64,000 bases of DNA from Halomonas litopenaei (lineage in GTDB: Bacteria > Pseudomonadota > Gammaproteobacteria > Pseudomonadales > Halomonadaceae), in NCBI RefSeq assembly GCF_017303055.1, contig NZ_JAEKJT010000003.1, forward strand, positions 620,001 to 684,000. Direction: 5' to 3'. A program made the translations under genes and the position numbers. Shown one piece after another: positions 15,935-24,899 of this stretch (the stretch's first letter is position 1; each line of letters opens with the position of its first letter). The notes below the pieces were generated by a model that was given only the letters and a program-made list of their open reading frames with translations, did no database searches and had not been told where the DNA came from.

Positions 15935-16132
15935 TTAGTTGGTCGCGTCCTCGGCAGACTCTTCCATCTCCTCGCCCATCTCTTCCATGGATTCACCGGC
16001 ATCTTCCACCGCCTGATCCATCTCTTCACCGGCCTGCTCCGCGGGTCCTTCCTCTTCGCAGGCTGCCAGGCCACCGGCCATCATGGCGATCACGAAAGCC
16101 ATACCAAAACGACGCATCATGCTGTTCTTCAT
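15935..16132 (-). CDS. Small acidic lipoprotein
   Basis: The 65-residue product has a signal peptide ending in GGLAAC (lipobox; Cys25 by count) and then about 40 residues rich in Glu, Met and Ala (EEMDQAVEDAGESMEEMGEE). It resembles a short version of the larger acidic lipoprotein at 14259-14780. AAGGAG lies 6 nt before the ATG. It is upstream of cah in the same direction. Function unknown; entericidin-like small lipoproteins are of similar size but usually less acidic. Confidence 0.85.
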   Translation of the reverse strand: MKNSMMRRFGMAFVIAMMAGGLAACEEEGPAEQAGEEMDQAVEDAGESMEEMGEEMEESAEDATN

Positions 16133-16281
16133 GACATCTCCTTGTACAACATTGGTCGAAGTTCACTATCACCCTAGCGTGCCAATGTGACACTGGCTAG
16201 GGGGCGAGCGCCCCACCGACGGAGCAGTTGCTCGGGAACTAAGTAAAATTGACACTGCGTGGCTTCATTTCGTCAGCCACA

Positions 16282-17745
16282 TCAGAACGGATACTGTCGG
16301 GGCTCACGCTGAACGCTGACCCATTGCACGGTGGTCATCTCCTCCAGCACCCAGTCACCATTGAAGCGGCCGATGCCCGAGTTCTTCTCGCCACCGAAGG
16401 GCATATGAGGCTCGTCATTCACCGGCATGTCGTTGACATGCACCATGCCGGAGTCGATCTGCCGAGCGACGCGTTCGCCGCGCTCCAGGGAGCCGCTGAA
16501 GACGGCTGCGGAAAGGCCGTACTCGGTCGCATTGGCGATACGTACGGCGTCGTCTTCACCATGGGCCATGATGATTCCGGCGACCGGCCCGAAGATCTCA
16601 TTGCAGGCCATATCCATCTGTTCACTGACGTCGCGAAATACCCAAGGCCGTAGACAGGGCCCTTCCAGAGAACCCTCAAGGGCAACCTTGGCCCCCGACT
16701 GCCGAGCCTTGTGCACGACCTCTTTCAAGCCCTCGAGCTGTTGCTCATTGATGATCGGACCAATGACCGTGTCGGCCTCGGCAGGGTCACCGACCTTGAG
16801 CCCCTTGACCCGCTCGACAAAGCGCTCGACAAACTCATCGTAGATGGTGGCATCGACAATCAGCCGATTGATCGCAATGCAGATCTGCCCCTGGTGCATG
16901 AACTTGCCCACCACGGCGGCTCTGACCGCCTGGTCAATATCTGCATCGTCGAGCACAACGAAGGGGCTATTACCGCCCAGCTCCAGCGCCACCGGCTTGA
17001 TGAAGCGACCGCCCACAGCGCCCTTGGCAATCTGCCGTCCGACTTCCGTTGAACCCGTAAAGGAAATGAGCTTGGCCAACCGATGCTCGACGATGGGCGT
17101 CCCCAACTCACTGCCGGAGCCCACCACAACACTGAGCAGCCCGGCCGGCAGGCCTGCCTCTTCATACAGCCGAGCCAATAACAGTCCGCCGGTCAACGGC
17201 GTGTCGCTGGCAGGCTTCAGCACCACGGCATTACCCAAGGCCAACGCCGGCCCGATGGTGCGCTGGGTCAAGTGAAAGGGAAAGTTCCAGGGACTGATGA
17301 CGCCGATGACGCCCAGTGGCTTGCGATAAACGCGATGTTCCTTGCCCGGCACGCTGGACGCGGCCATCGATCCTTGCACGCGGGTCGCCATGGCGGCGGC
17401 TTCCAGCGACATTTCCCGGGCATTGTTCCATTCAAGTTCCGCCTTGATGCGGGTACTCCCGGACTCACGAACCAACCATTCGATCAACTCATCCTTACGC
17501 GCCTCGAGACGCTCGGCCACCTTTCTCAGTACGGCTGCCCGCTCGATGGCACTGGTGGCAGACCACTGCTGCTGGGCCTGTTGCGCGGTCTCGAACGCCC
17601 GATCCACGTCATGACGGTCCGCCTGGACGATCTTGATCAACGACGTCTGATGATAGGGATCGTACACTTCCAGTGTCTTTCCAGATCCCCCGTCTCGCCA
17701 TTCCCCGGCGATGGGCTGCAACTGCAAATCCTTGAGGCTCCACAT
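16282..17745 (-). CDS. NAD(P)-dependent aldehyde dehydrogenase, benzaldehyde/vanillin dehydrogenase-like
   Basis: The 487-residue ALDH has the PWNFPF cofactor motif, FTGSTEVGR, the catalytic Glu in LELGGNSPF and the catalytic Cys in HQGQICIAINR. It resembles aromatic aldehyde dehydrogenases (YfmT/vanillin type) more than betaine aldehyde dehydrogenases, which would fit the aromatic catabolism genes further right, but substrate is inferred. GGAGGGAG precedes the ATG at 17745. Its leader contains a degenerate 15-16-bp repeat array. Confidence 0.9.
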   Translation of the reverse strand: MWSLKDLQLQPIAGEWRDGGSGKTLEVYDPYHQTSLIKIVQADRHDVDRAFETAQQAQQQWSATSAIERAAVLRKVAERLEARKDELIEWLVRESGSTRIKAELEWNNAREMSLEAAAMATRVQGSMAASSVPGKEHRVYRKPLGVIGVISPWNFPFHLTQRTIGPALALGNAVVLKPASDTPLTGGLLLARLYEEAGLPAGLLSVVVGSGSELGTPIVEHRLAKLISFTGSTEVGRQIAKGAVGGRFIKPVALELGGNSPFVVLDDADIDQAVRAAVVGKFMHQGQICIAINRLIVDATIYDEFVERFVERVKGLKVGDPAEADTVIGPIINEQQLEGLKEVVHKARQSGAKVALEGSLEGPCLRPWVFRDVSEQMDMACNEIFGPVAGIIMAHGEDDAVRIANATEYGLSAAVFSGSLERGERVARQIDSGMVHVNDMPVNDEPHMPFGGEKNSGIGRFNGDWVLEEMTTVQWVSVQREPRQYPF

Positions 17746-18274
17746 ACCGACTCCCTCCGTTTTGCACAACGTCCGTTTCGCGCAGCTCTTGGGTCACGCA
17801 GCTCATGCGTCGCGCAGCTCTTGCGTCGCACAGCTTTATGTCGCAAAGCTTTCGTTGCGAACAACTTTCGTACAACTATCGTCACAGAATCCTAGACAGC
17901 TCGCCGATCCCTCGCAAGGGGGCGAACAGTGACATTTTGTACCGCTCCGCCGTCTCTTCAGTGCCTCAGGTGGGTCATGCCAGCCTCGATGACTACCTCT
18001 CGCGGCCACCACTGAATCTCGCCAAACGCACGTCTCATACCCCGGTCCACGGATAGGCCGACCCCATGCTTGCGATCATCATGATGTTCGAAACGGTATA
18101 TAAGCGGCGAAAAAGCTGACCTCTATCAGCAGCGCTGAATCGTGACAGCCATAGACTGACGGGGACAGGTCAAAGCCGCTTTTCAAGCCTCCTCCGTGGC
18201 ACGCCTAACCAGGGAGCTGGAGGAGGTTTCGCAGGTTGCTTTTTGTCTTTCTATCTCTTGTCTGGAGGCCTCTG
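17746..18274. other. Divergent control region between the aldehyde dehydrogenase and adhE
   Basis: This 529-bp gap holds the degenerate repeat array (17779-17871) on the aldehyde dehydrogenase side. On the adhE side a possible -10 (TATATA, 18097-18102) is visible with a poorly placed TTGCGA 21 bp before it. I see no gene or RNA element in the remainder. Confidence 0.5.
17779..17871. repeat. Degenerate 15-16-bp tandem repeat, six copies
   Basis: Units resembling CGCGCAGCTCTTGCGT follow one another at 17779, 17795, 17811, 17827, 17842 and 17857, with the first three most alike and the last decayed. The array starts 34 bp upstream of the aldehyde dehydrogenase ATG. The core AGCTCTTG also recurs in the array upstream of pcaI. 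Confidence 0.85.
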
Positions 18275-21034
18275 ATGGCTGTTACCAATCTTGCTGAACT
18301 CGATGCCCTGGTGGAACGGGTCAAGGCCGCGCAGCGCGTCTTTGCCAGCTTCTCCCAAGAGCAGGTCGACACGATCTTTCGAGCGGCGTCGCTTGCTGCC
18401 AACCACGCTCGAATTCCGCTGGCCCGCCAGGCGGTGGAAGAAACCGCCATGGGCGTGCTCGAAGACAAGGTGATCAAGAACCACTTTGCCTCGGAGTTCA
18501 TCTACAACAAGTACAAGGACGACAAGACCTGCGGTGTGATCGCCACCCACGACGAGGCTGGCACCATGACCATCGCCGAGCCGGTGGGGCTGATCTGTGG
18601 CATCGTGCCCACCACCAACCCGACCTCTACAGCCATTTTCAAGGCGCTGATTTCGCTGAAGACCCGCAACGGCATTATCTTCTCGCCCCATCCCAGGGCC
18701 CGCCACTGCACCAATGCGGCGGCCAGGCTGGTGCTGGAGGCAGCGGTGGCGGCAGGGGCGCCCAAGGACATCATCGGCTGGATCGACCAGCCTTCGGTGG
18801 AACTCTCGGAAGCCCTGATGCAGCACGAGGGCATCAACCTGATCCTGGCCACCGGTGGACCCGGCATGGTCAAGGCGGCCTACTCCTCCGGCAAGCCGGC
18901 CATTGGCGTGGGTGCCGGCAACGTGCCGGTGATCATCGACGAGACCGCCGACATCAAGCGGGCGGTCGCCTCGGTGCTGATGTCGAAGACCTTCGACAAT
19001 GGCGTGGTGTGTGCCTCGGAGCAGGCGGTGATCGTGCTGGACGAGGTCTACAGCGAGGTACGTGAGCGCTTTGCTTCCCACAACGCCTATCTGCTGTCGC
19101 CCGCCGAAGCCGACCAGGTGCGTCAGATCCTGCTGAAGAATGGCCACCTCAACGCTGCCATCGTCGGCCAGTCGGCGGTCACCATTGCCGGGCTTGCCGG
19201 CATCCAGGTGCCCGCCGATACCAAGATCCTGATCGGCGAGGGCCCGCGGGTCGATATCGACGACGCTTTCGCCCACGAGAAGCTGTCGCCGACCCTTGGC
19301 ATGTACCGCGCCAGCTCCTTCGAGGACGCCGTGGACCAGGCTTGCACCATGGTCGAATTCGGCGGCATCGGCCACACCTCGGGCCTGTACACCGACCAGG
19401 ACACCCAAAAGGAGCGCATTCGCTACTTTGGCGACCGTCTCAAGACCGCGCGCATCCTGATCAACATCCCCACCTCCCACGGTGGCATCGGTGACATGTA
19501 CAACTTCGACATGGCACCGTCGCTGACGCTGGGCTGCGGCTCCTGGGGTGGCAACTCCATCTCGGAGAACGTCGGTCCCAAGCACCTGATCAACACCAAG
19601 ACGGTGGCCAACCGGGCGGAAAACATGCTGTGGCACAAGCTCCCCGAGTCGATCTACTTCCGTCGCGGCAGCCTGTCGGTGGCCCTGACCGACCTCAAGG
19701 ACAAGCAGCGAGCTTTCATCGTCACCGACCGTTTCCTGTTCAACAACGGCTACGTCGATGAACTGACCGCGCTGCTCAAGGCCCAGGGCATGGAGGTCCA
19801 CACCTTCTATGACGTCGAGGCCGACCCCACCCTGTCCATCGTCGACAAGGGCGCCGAAGCCATGGCCAGCTTCCAGCCGGACGTGATCCTGGCCCTCGGT
19901 GGCGGCTCGCCGATGGACGCCGCCAAGATCATGTGGGTCAAGTACGAGCATCCGGAGGTGCACTTCGAGGAGCTGGCCATGCGCTTCATGGATATCAGAA
20001 AGCGCATCTACCAGTTCCCCACCATGGGGGAGAAGGCCAGCCTGGTGTGCATTCCCACCACCTCCGGCACCGGCTCCGAGGTGACGCCTTTCGCCGTGGT
20101 CACCGACGACAAGACCGGCATCAAGTACCCGCTGGCGGACTATCAGCTGACCCCGAACATGGCCATCGTCGACGCCAACCTGGTGATGAAGATGCCCAAG
20201 TCGTTGACCGCCTTCGGCGGCTACGACGCGGTGACCCACGCGCTGGAAGCCTACGTCTCAGTGCTGGCCAATGAATTCTCCGATGGCCAGGCGCTGCAGG
20301 CGCTGAAGCTGCTCAAGCAGTACCTGCCGGTCAGCTACCGTGAAGGCGAGCGCAACGCCGTGGCCCGAGAGAAGGTGCATAGCGCCGCCAGCATCGCCGG
20401 CATGGCCTTCGCCAACGCCTTCCTGGGCGTGTGTCACTCCATGGCCCACAAGCTCGGCGCGGTGTTCCACCTGCCCCATGGTCTGGCCAACGCCCTGCTG
20501 ATCACTAACGTGGTGCGCTTCAACGCCAACGACAACCCGACCAAGCAGACGGCGTTCTCACAGTACGACCGGCCCAAGGCGCGCTGTCGCTATGCCGAGG
20601 TCGCCGATCACCTGGGCCTGTCCCAGGCCGGAGACCGCACCGCCCAGAAGGTCGAGCGGCTGATCAACTGGCTCGACGAGCTCAAGCGCGACCTGGATAT
20701 TCCTGCCTCGATCAAGGACGCAGGGTTTGCCGAGGCGGATTTCCTGGCCAAGCTCGACGAGGTCGCGGAAGAAGCCTTCGATGACCAGTGCACCGGCGCC
20801 AACCCGCGCTACCCCTTGATCAGCGAACTCAAGGAAGTGCTGCGGGCCTCCTACTACGGTGAGGTCTACGTGGAGGGTGAGACCTTCGCCGGCACCACCG
20901 TGATCAAGAAGCGCGAGGAGCCCAAGGCCGACGCAGAGGTCCCCAGTGCACCTGCATCGAAGGATCAGGGCGCCAAGGATCAGGCAGCCAAGACACCGGC
21001 ACGCAAGGCGAGAAAGGCCAAGGCCGACGCCTGA
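18275..21034 (+). CDS. adhE: Bifunctional acetaldehyde-CoA/alcohol dehydrogenase AdhE
   Basis: The 919-residue protein has an N-terminal CoA-acylating aldehyde dehydrogenase domain (1-440; catalytic Cys246 in NGVVCASEQ) and a C-terminal iron alcohol dehydrogenase domain with GGGSPMDAAK and HSMAHKLGAVFHLPHG. It converts acetyl-CoA via acetaldehyde to ethanol with two NADH, and normally forms spirosomes. After about residue 875 comes a low-complexity Ala/Lys tail ending ARKARKAKADA that is longer than in E. coli AdhE (891 residues). GGAGG precedes the ATG. An FNR site was not recognised. Confidence 0.97.
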   Translation: MAVTNLAELDALVERVKAAQRVFASFSQEQVDTIFRAASLAANHARIPLARQAVEETAMGVLEDKVIKNHFASEFIYNKYKDDKTCGVIATHDEAGTMTIAEPVGLICGIVPTTNPTSTAIFKALISLKTRNGIIFSPHPRARHCTNAAARLVLEAAVAAGAPKDIIGWIDQPSVELSEALMQHEGINLILATGGPGMVKAAYSSGKPAIGVGAGNVPVIIDETADIKRAVASVLMSKTFDNGVVCASEQAVIVLDEVYSEVRERFASHNAYLLSPAEADQVRQILLKNGHLNAAIVGQSAVTIAGLAGIQVPADTKILIGEGPRVDIDDAFAHEKLSPTLGMYRASSFEDAVDQACTMVEFGGIGHTSGLYTDQDTQKERIRYFGDRLKTARILINIPTSHGGIGDMYNFDMAPSLTLGCGSWGGNSISENVGPKHLINTKTVANRAENMLWHKLPESIYFRRGSLSVALTDLKDKQRAFIVTDRFLFNNGYVDELTALLKAQGMEVHTFYDVEADPTLSIVDKGAEAMASFQPDVILALGGGSPMDAAKIMWVKYEHPEVHFEELAMRFMDIRKRIYQFPTMGEKASLVCIPTTSGTGSEVTPFAVVTDDKTGIKYPLADYQLTPNMAIVDANLVMKMPKSLTAFGGYDAVTHALEAYVSVLANEFSDGQALQALKLLKQYLPVSYREGERNAVAREKVHSAASIAGMAFANAFLGVCHSMAHKLGAVFHLPHGLANALLITNVVRFNANDNPTKQTAFSQYDRPKARCRYAEVADHLGLSQAGDRTAQKVERLINWLDELKRDLDIPASIKDAGFAEADFLAKLDEVAEEAFDDQCTGANPRYPLISELKEVLRASYYGEVYVEGETFAGTTVIKKREEPKADAEVPSAPASKDQGAKDQAAKTPARKARKAKADA

Positions 21035-21094
21035 GTCCAGGCTGGCGCCTGGCTCCTCGGCAGGGCTTGATCGACGGTGTCCCGCCACAACCAC

Positions 21095-21126
21095 AGCCCC
21101 CGCGAGAGTGACTCGCGGGGGCTTTA
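21095..21126 (+). terminator. Intrinsic terminator of adhE
   Basis: A perfect 12-bp GC-rich stem AGCCCCCGCGAG (21095-21106) pairs with 21112-21123 around AGTGA and is followed by TTTAG, 60 bp after the adhE stop. Confidence 0.8.
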
Positions 21127-21295
21127 GCGTCTTGCAGACATTCGCCAGACCACATCCCCTGAGCCAAGCGGCCAACCGACGTGCATGCCGCCAGCCAACC
21201 CACCTGCGCGATACCTGCGCTATAGTGTCGGAAAGATGGCGACATCGGTGTCCATTGCGAGACCTTGTGGTCGCCCCGCCCGTAAGGACACCCGC

Positions 21296-22234
21296 ATGAC
21301 GGCCGCCTTTACCACCCGACAGATCGACTCCCGAGAGCGCTTCGCCTTCTGGCACGACGTCGTCTGCCGTCACTGCATTCCCGCGGACAGTCAATGCCTC
21401 GACGAGCGGCCCTTCCATGGCAGTCTCAGCGTCAGGCAATACGGCGACGTCGCCATCAGCACGATGGCCGCCTCTTCCCACCGCTGGCGCCGGCAGTCCC
21501 ATCACCTGTCCCACGACAGCGACGATGACCTGTGGCTCGGCTTTCTCGAGAGCGCCACGGCAAGGCTCGATCAGGATCAGCGGCGTATCACCATCGGGCC
21601 CGGCGACCTGGTGCTATACGATGCCTGCCGCCCGTTCGAATGGTGCCTGAGCGCCAGCGCGCTTCATCTTGTGCGCCTGCCTCGGGCGCCCCTGATGCGT
21701 CGCCTGGCCTCCACCGAGTCGCTGACCGCGCGGCCTATCCCGACGACCTTGCCGGGCGCCACCTCATTGAAGGCGTTGATCCACGACGGCGCCCGGCTGG
21801 ACGCCGGGGCGTCGTCGACTGGGCTCGGCGAGGCGATGGTCGATCTGGCGGCGTTGGTGCTCGAGGGGCTTGGCGGCGCGGGAGACGATCGCAACGACGC
21901 TCTCTACCGACGCCTTTGTCACTACCTGCGACAACAGCACCAGGATTGCTCGCTGAGCCTTGAGCGCATCGCACGGGACAACCATGTCTCTCGGCGCACC
22001 CTCACCCGCCTGTTCGCTCGGCATGGTCAGACGCCCATGGCAGCACTGTGGGCGATTCGCCTGGAGCAGAGTCGCGCCACCCTGCGAGCAGGTGGTACCC
22101 GCAGCATCACCGAGGTCGCTCTGGAGCATGGCTTTACCAGTGTCTCCCATTTCAGCCGTAGCTTCCGTCGGGCCTATGGCCATTCGCCCTCTACCTTGCT
22201 GCGCGCAACTCGCCACGCACCCGAGACGATGTGA
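21296..22234 (+). CDS. AraC-family transcriptional regulator
   Basis: The 312-residue regulator has an N-terminal AraC-binding-like domain (FTTRQIDSRERFAFWHDVVC) and a C-terminal double HTH with HVSRRTLTRLFARHGQTP and ITEVALEHGFTSVSHFSRSF. Such proteins respond to small carboxylates or alcohols. AAGGA sits 8 nt before the ATG at 21296. It lies 118 bp upstream of the amidase gene in the same direction and may control it or adhE; no operator was recognised. Confidence 0.92.
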   Translation: MTAAFTTRQIDSRERFAFWHDVVCRHCIPADSQCLDERPFHGSLSVRQYGDVAISTMAASSHRWRRQSHHLSHDSDDDLWLGFLESATARLDQDQRRITIGPGDLVLYDACRPFEWCLSASALHLVRLPRAPLMRRLASTESLTARPIPTTLPGATSLKALIHDGARLDAGASSTGLGEAMVDLAALVLEGLGGAGDDRNDALYRRLCHYLRQQHQDCSLSLERIARDNHVSRRTLTRLFARHGQTPMAALWAIRLEQSRATLRAGGTRSITEVALEHGFTSVSHFSRSFRRAYGHSPSTLLRATRHAPETM

Positions 22235-22352
22235 CCCCACAAGCACGTCCTGGCCCTCTCGGGCCAACGCTTGGCCCGCTCAGGCAAACCTGCGTCCTGC
22301 CCGCTGCCTACCCTGAAGGTGTGCATTTTTTCTGACCATCAGGATGAGAACA

Positions 22353-23798
22353 ATGACAGACCATCCGCTGCACTTTGACGGCCTTATCGAGATCGGCCGT
22401 CGTATCCAGTCCAGGGAGCTGAGCGCCGTCGAGGTCACTCGCACCATGCTCGAGCGCATCGACAGCATCGATATCACCCTGAACAGCTTTGTTACCATCA
22501 TGGCCGACAGCGCACTTCAGCAGGCGGCCCAGGCAGACCGAGATCTGGCTGCCGGCAACCACAAGGGGCCGCTTCAGGGTGTTCCGCTGGCCGTCAAGGA
22601 TCTGCTGTGGACCAAGGGGACCCCAACGACCCACGGCATGCCCCTGCACCGTGACCACGTGCCCCGAGAAACGGCCAGCGTGGTTACACGCCTCGACCAG
22701 GCCGGGGCCGTGCTGCTGGGCAAGCTGCAGCAGACCGAAGGCGCCTTCGCCGATCATCACCCCGACATCACGCCGCCCACCAACCCCTGGGGTGAGGCTT
22801 TGTGGTCAGGCGCCTCGTCCAGCGGTTCCGGCGTGGCCACCGCCGCCGGGCTGTGCTTTGGCTCGCTGGGCACCGACACCGGAGGCTCGATTCGCTTCCC
22901 CTCCGCCGCCAACGGCGTCACCGGCCTCAAGCCGAGTTGGGGCCGCGTCAGCCGACACGGCGCCTTCGAACTGGCGGCCTCGATGGACCACATCGGGCCG
23001 ATCGCCCGCAGCGCCGCCGATGCCGGGGCGCTACTTGGCGCTATTGCCGGTGCCGACGAACGTGACCCCACCGCTGTCCCCCTCGCCGTGCCGGATTACC
23101 TGGCCGGCATGACACGCGGCCTGAAGGGTGTGCGTATCGGGCTCGACCCTCGCTGGGCCATCGAAGCGGTGGATGCCGAGACCCGAGGCGTCCTCGAACA
23201 GGCACTCTCCAACCTGGAACAGCTCGGTGCCCAGATCGAGGAAATCGACTTCCCCGACACCCAGCAGGCGGTATTCGACTGGGCGCCGTTGTGCGGCGTG
23301 GAGACCGCCGTCGCCCACGCCGAGACCTTCCCCAGCCAGCGTGAAGCGTACGGCCCTGGTCTTGCCGGCCTGATCGACCTGGGGCGCGCCCAGAGCGCTG
23401 TGGACCACCAGCAACGACTGCTGCGCCGGGCCGAGTTCAAGGGCCGGGTCGACCGCCTCTTGGCCAGCGTCGATCTGCTGATTGCCCCGGTCACCGCCTA
23501 CGCCGCCCCGTCGATGGCCTTTATGGAGAAGTTCGGCGAGGATGAAGCACTGTTTTCCGGCATGCTGCGCTATACCTGTCCTTTCGACCTGAGCGGGCAT
23601 CCGACCATTACCTTGCCGGCGGGCTTCAGCCAACAGGGCGGGCCCATCGCCTTCCAGTTCATCGCACCGATGTTCGAGGAAGCGATGCTGGTACGCGCCG
23701 GCTGGGCTTTCCAGCAGATCACCGACTGGCATCGTCGACATCCAGACCTGTCGCCCTCGAGCCTTTTCCCCTCGCTGGCTTCTGCTGGCACCCGGTGA
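22353..23798 (+). CDS. Amidase signature family hydrolase
   Basis: The 481-residue enzyme carries the Ser-cisSer-Lys triad: Lys82 in VPLAVKDLLW, the Ser-rich loop WSGASSSGSGVA (152-161) and nucleophile Ser179 in GTDTGGSIRFPS. It is not part of a gatCAB operon and lacks partners, so it is probably a free amide or indoleacetamide-type hydrolase; substrate unknown. The ATG at 22353 has AGGA 8 nt upstream; an earlier ATG at 22344 overlaps that site. Confidence 0.9.
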   Translation: MTDHPLHFDGLIEIGRRIQSRELSAVEVTRTMLERIDSIDITLNSFVTIMADSALQQAAQADRDLAAGNHKGPLQGVPLAVKDLLWTKGTPTTHGMPLHRDHVPRETASVVTRLDQAGAVLLGKLQQTEGAFADHHPDITPPTNPWGEALWSGASSSGSGVATAAGLCFGSLGTDTGGSIRFPSAANGVTGLKPSWGRVSRHGAFELAASMDHIGPIARSAADAGALLGAIAGADERDPTAVPLAVPDYLAGMTRGLKGVRIGLDPRWAIEAVDAETRGVLEQALSNLEQLGAQIEEIDFPDTQQAVFDWAPLCGVETAVAHAETFPSQREAYGPGLAGLIDLGRAQSAVDHQQRLLRRAEFKGRVDRLLASVDLLIAPVTAYAAPSMAFMEKFGEDEALFSGMLRYTCPFDLSGHPTITLPAGFSQQGGPIAFQFIAPMFEEAMLVRAGWAFQQITDWHRRHPDLSPSSLFPSLASAGTR

Positions 23799-23867
23799 AG
23801 GCTGATGGAATGACGCCGATGGCCTAAAGTCGGGTCAACAGACCCGATTTACGCCACGAGGTGCCCC

Positions 23868-24239
23868 ATGTCCCTGCTCGATCAACTGGCCGAGACACGC
23901 ATCCAGAAGGCGCAGCAGGAAGGCGCCTTCGATAATCTGCCGGACCGCGGCAAGCCCATCGAACTCGACGACGACAGCATGATTCCCGAGACGCTGCGGG
24001 CGGGTTATCGATTGCTGAAAAATGCGGGCTACCTGCCCCCGGAGCTTCAGCTTCAGCGCGAAATGCGTGAGGTGGAAGACCTGCTGGCACAGACACAGGA
24101 AGCCGCCGAGCGAGGCGCCTGCGACAAGCGCCTGCGCCTTCTGCGCGCACGGCTTGCCGAAAGCGGGCGGGGTGCCAGTCGGCTGCTGGAGCTCGGGCAC
24201 TATCACGACCGACTGGTGGAGAGGTGGGAGGAAGACTGA
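23868..24239 (+). CDS. DUF1992 (DnaJC28-like) protein
   Basis: The 123-residue protein fits DUF1992: SLLDQLAETRIQKAQQEGAF, then DNLPDRGKPIEL and NAGYLPPELQLQREM. The domain is shared with the C-terminal part of eukaryotic DNAJC28 and with YhdN-like bacterial proteins; no activity is known. It is cytoplasmic and helical. Confidence 0.88.
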   Translation: MSLLDQLAETRIQKAQQEGAFDNLPDRGKPIELDDDSMIPETLRAGYRLLKNAGYLPPELQLQREMREVEDLLAQTQEAAERGACDKRLRLLRARLAESGRGASRLLELGHYHDRLVERWEED

Positions 24240-24266
24240 CCCTGCGGTTGGTATCAGCACAGTGCG

Positions 24267-24731
24267 CTAGCGTGAGTCCGACCGGGCGCTCGACGGGACG
24301 TGGTGTCGGCGCCAGCGCCACGACAGCCACAGCCCCACCAGCAGAAGCGCCCCGGCGACCAGCACCGGCAACATCGGCGGCGAAGCGGCGGTCTTCAGAG
24401 CCACCCCAAGCTGGGCATACAGCGAAGTGGCGCACAGCAGCAGCCCTGCCATGGGTATCGCCAGGGTTGCCCAGCGTTCTCCCCGGCGGAAGGGCCCCCA
24501 CAACAGGGTGCCCACCAATACCGCCACGCCAAGGCAAGCACCGCCAAGGGCGCGCATCAACGCCAGCAGCACCTGCTGGGTCCCGCCGTCCACCGACACC
24601 CAATCCGACCCCATGGCCGCCGCGTGGTAAGGCATAAATTCACTGCGCGAAAGATAGACGACGCCGAATGCGACAAGGATCAACGCCGCCAGGGAATGGC
24701 AGGCAAGGGAACATCGTGAATAGCGCTGCAT
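24267..24731 (-). CDS. Four-helix membrane protein of unknown function
   Basis: The 154-residue protein has four hydrophobic segments (LAALILVAFGVVYL; ALGGACLGVAVLVGTLLW; LAIPMAGLLLCATSLY; VLVAGALLLVGLWLSW) and a basic tail. It looks like a small DUF-type integral membrane protein. The ATG at 24731 follows CAGGA with 7-8 nt spacing. It lies 168 bp downstream of benE on the same strand but probably outside that operon. Confidence 0.72.
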   Translation of the reverse strand: MQRYSRCSLACHSLAALILVAFGVVYLSRSEFMPYHAAAMGSDWVSVDGGTQQVLLALMRALGGACLGVAVLVGTLLWGPFRRGERWATLAIPMAGLLLCATSLYAQLGVALKTAASPPMLPVLVAGALLLVGLWLSWRWRRHHVPSSARSDSR

Positions 24732-24899
24732 GACGTCATCCTGGTGCTGCGAACACAAACGCAGCGGGGAATCGTTGCCCGCCACACCGGTGAGAGTCGG
24801 CCACTTGGCTGCCCCGTACAACAACCCTAGCTGCATGCGCGGGCCGGCACCCCCGGCCAGAGGTACCAGACATGTGACGCTGATCTTTGCGGGCAGGTC

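Noticed and set aside
18251-20239. Long minus-strand frame of over 600 codons opposite adhE
   Set aside because: It mirrors a strongly supported gene; the His/Gln/Val/Gly-rich composition is the usual antisense shadow in GC-rich DNA.
24842-24858. GGCCGG hairpin after benE as an operon terminator
   Set aside because: Only a 6-bp stem and no U-tract; GC-rich DNA yields such hairpins by chance.
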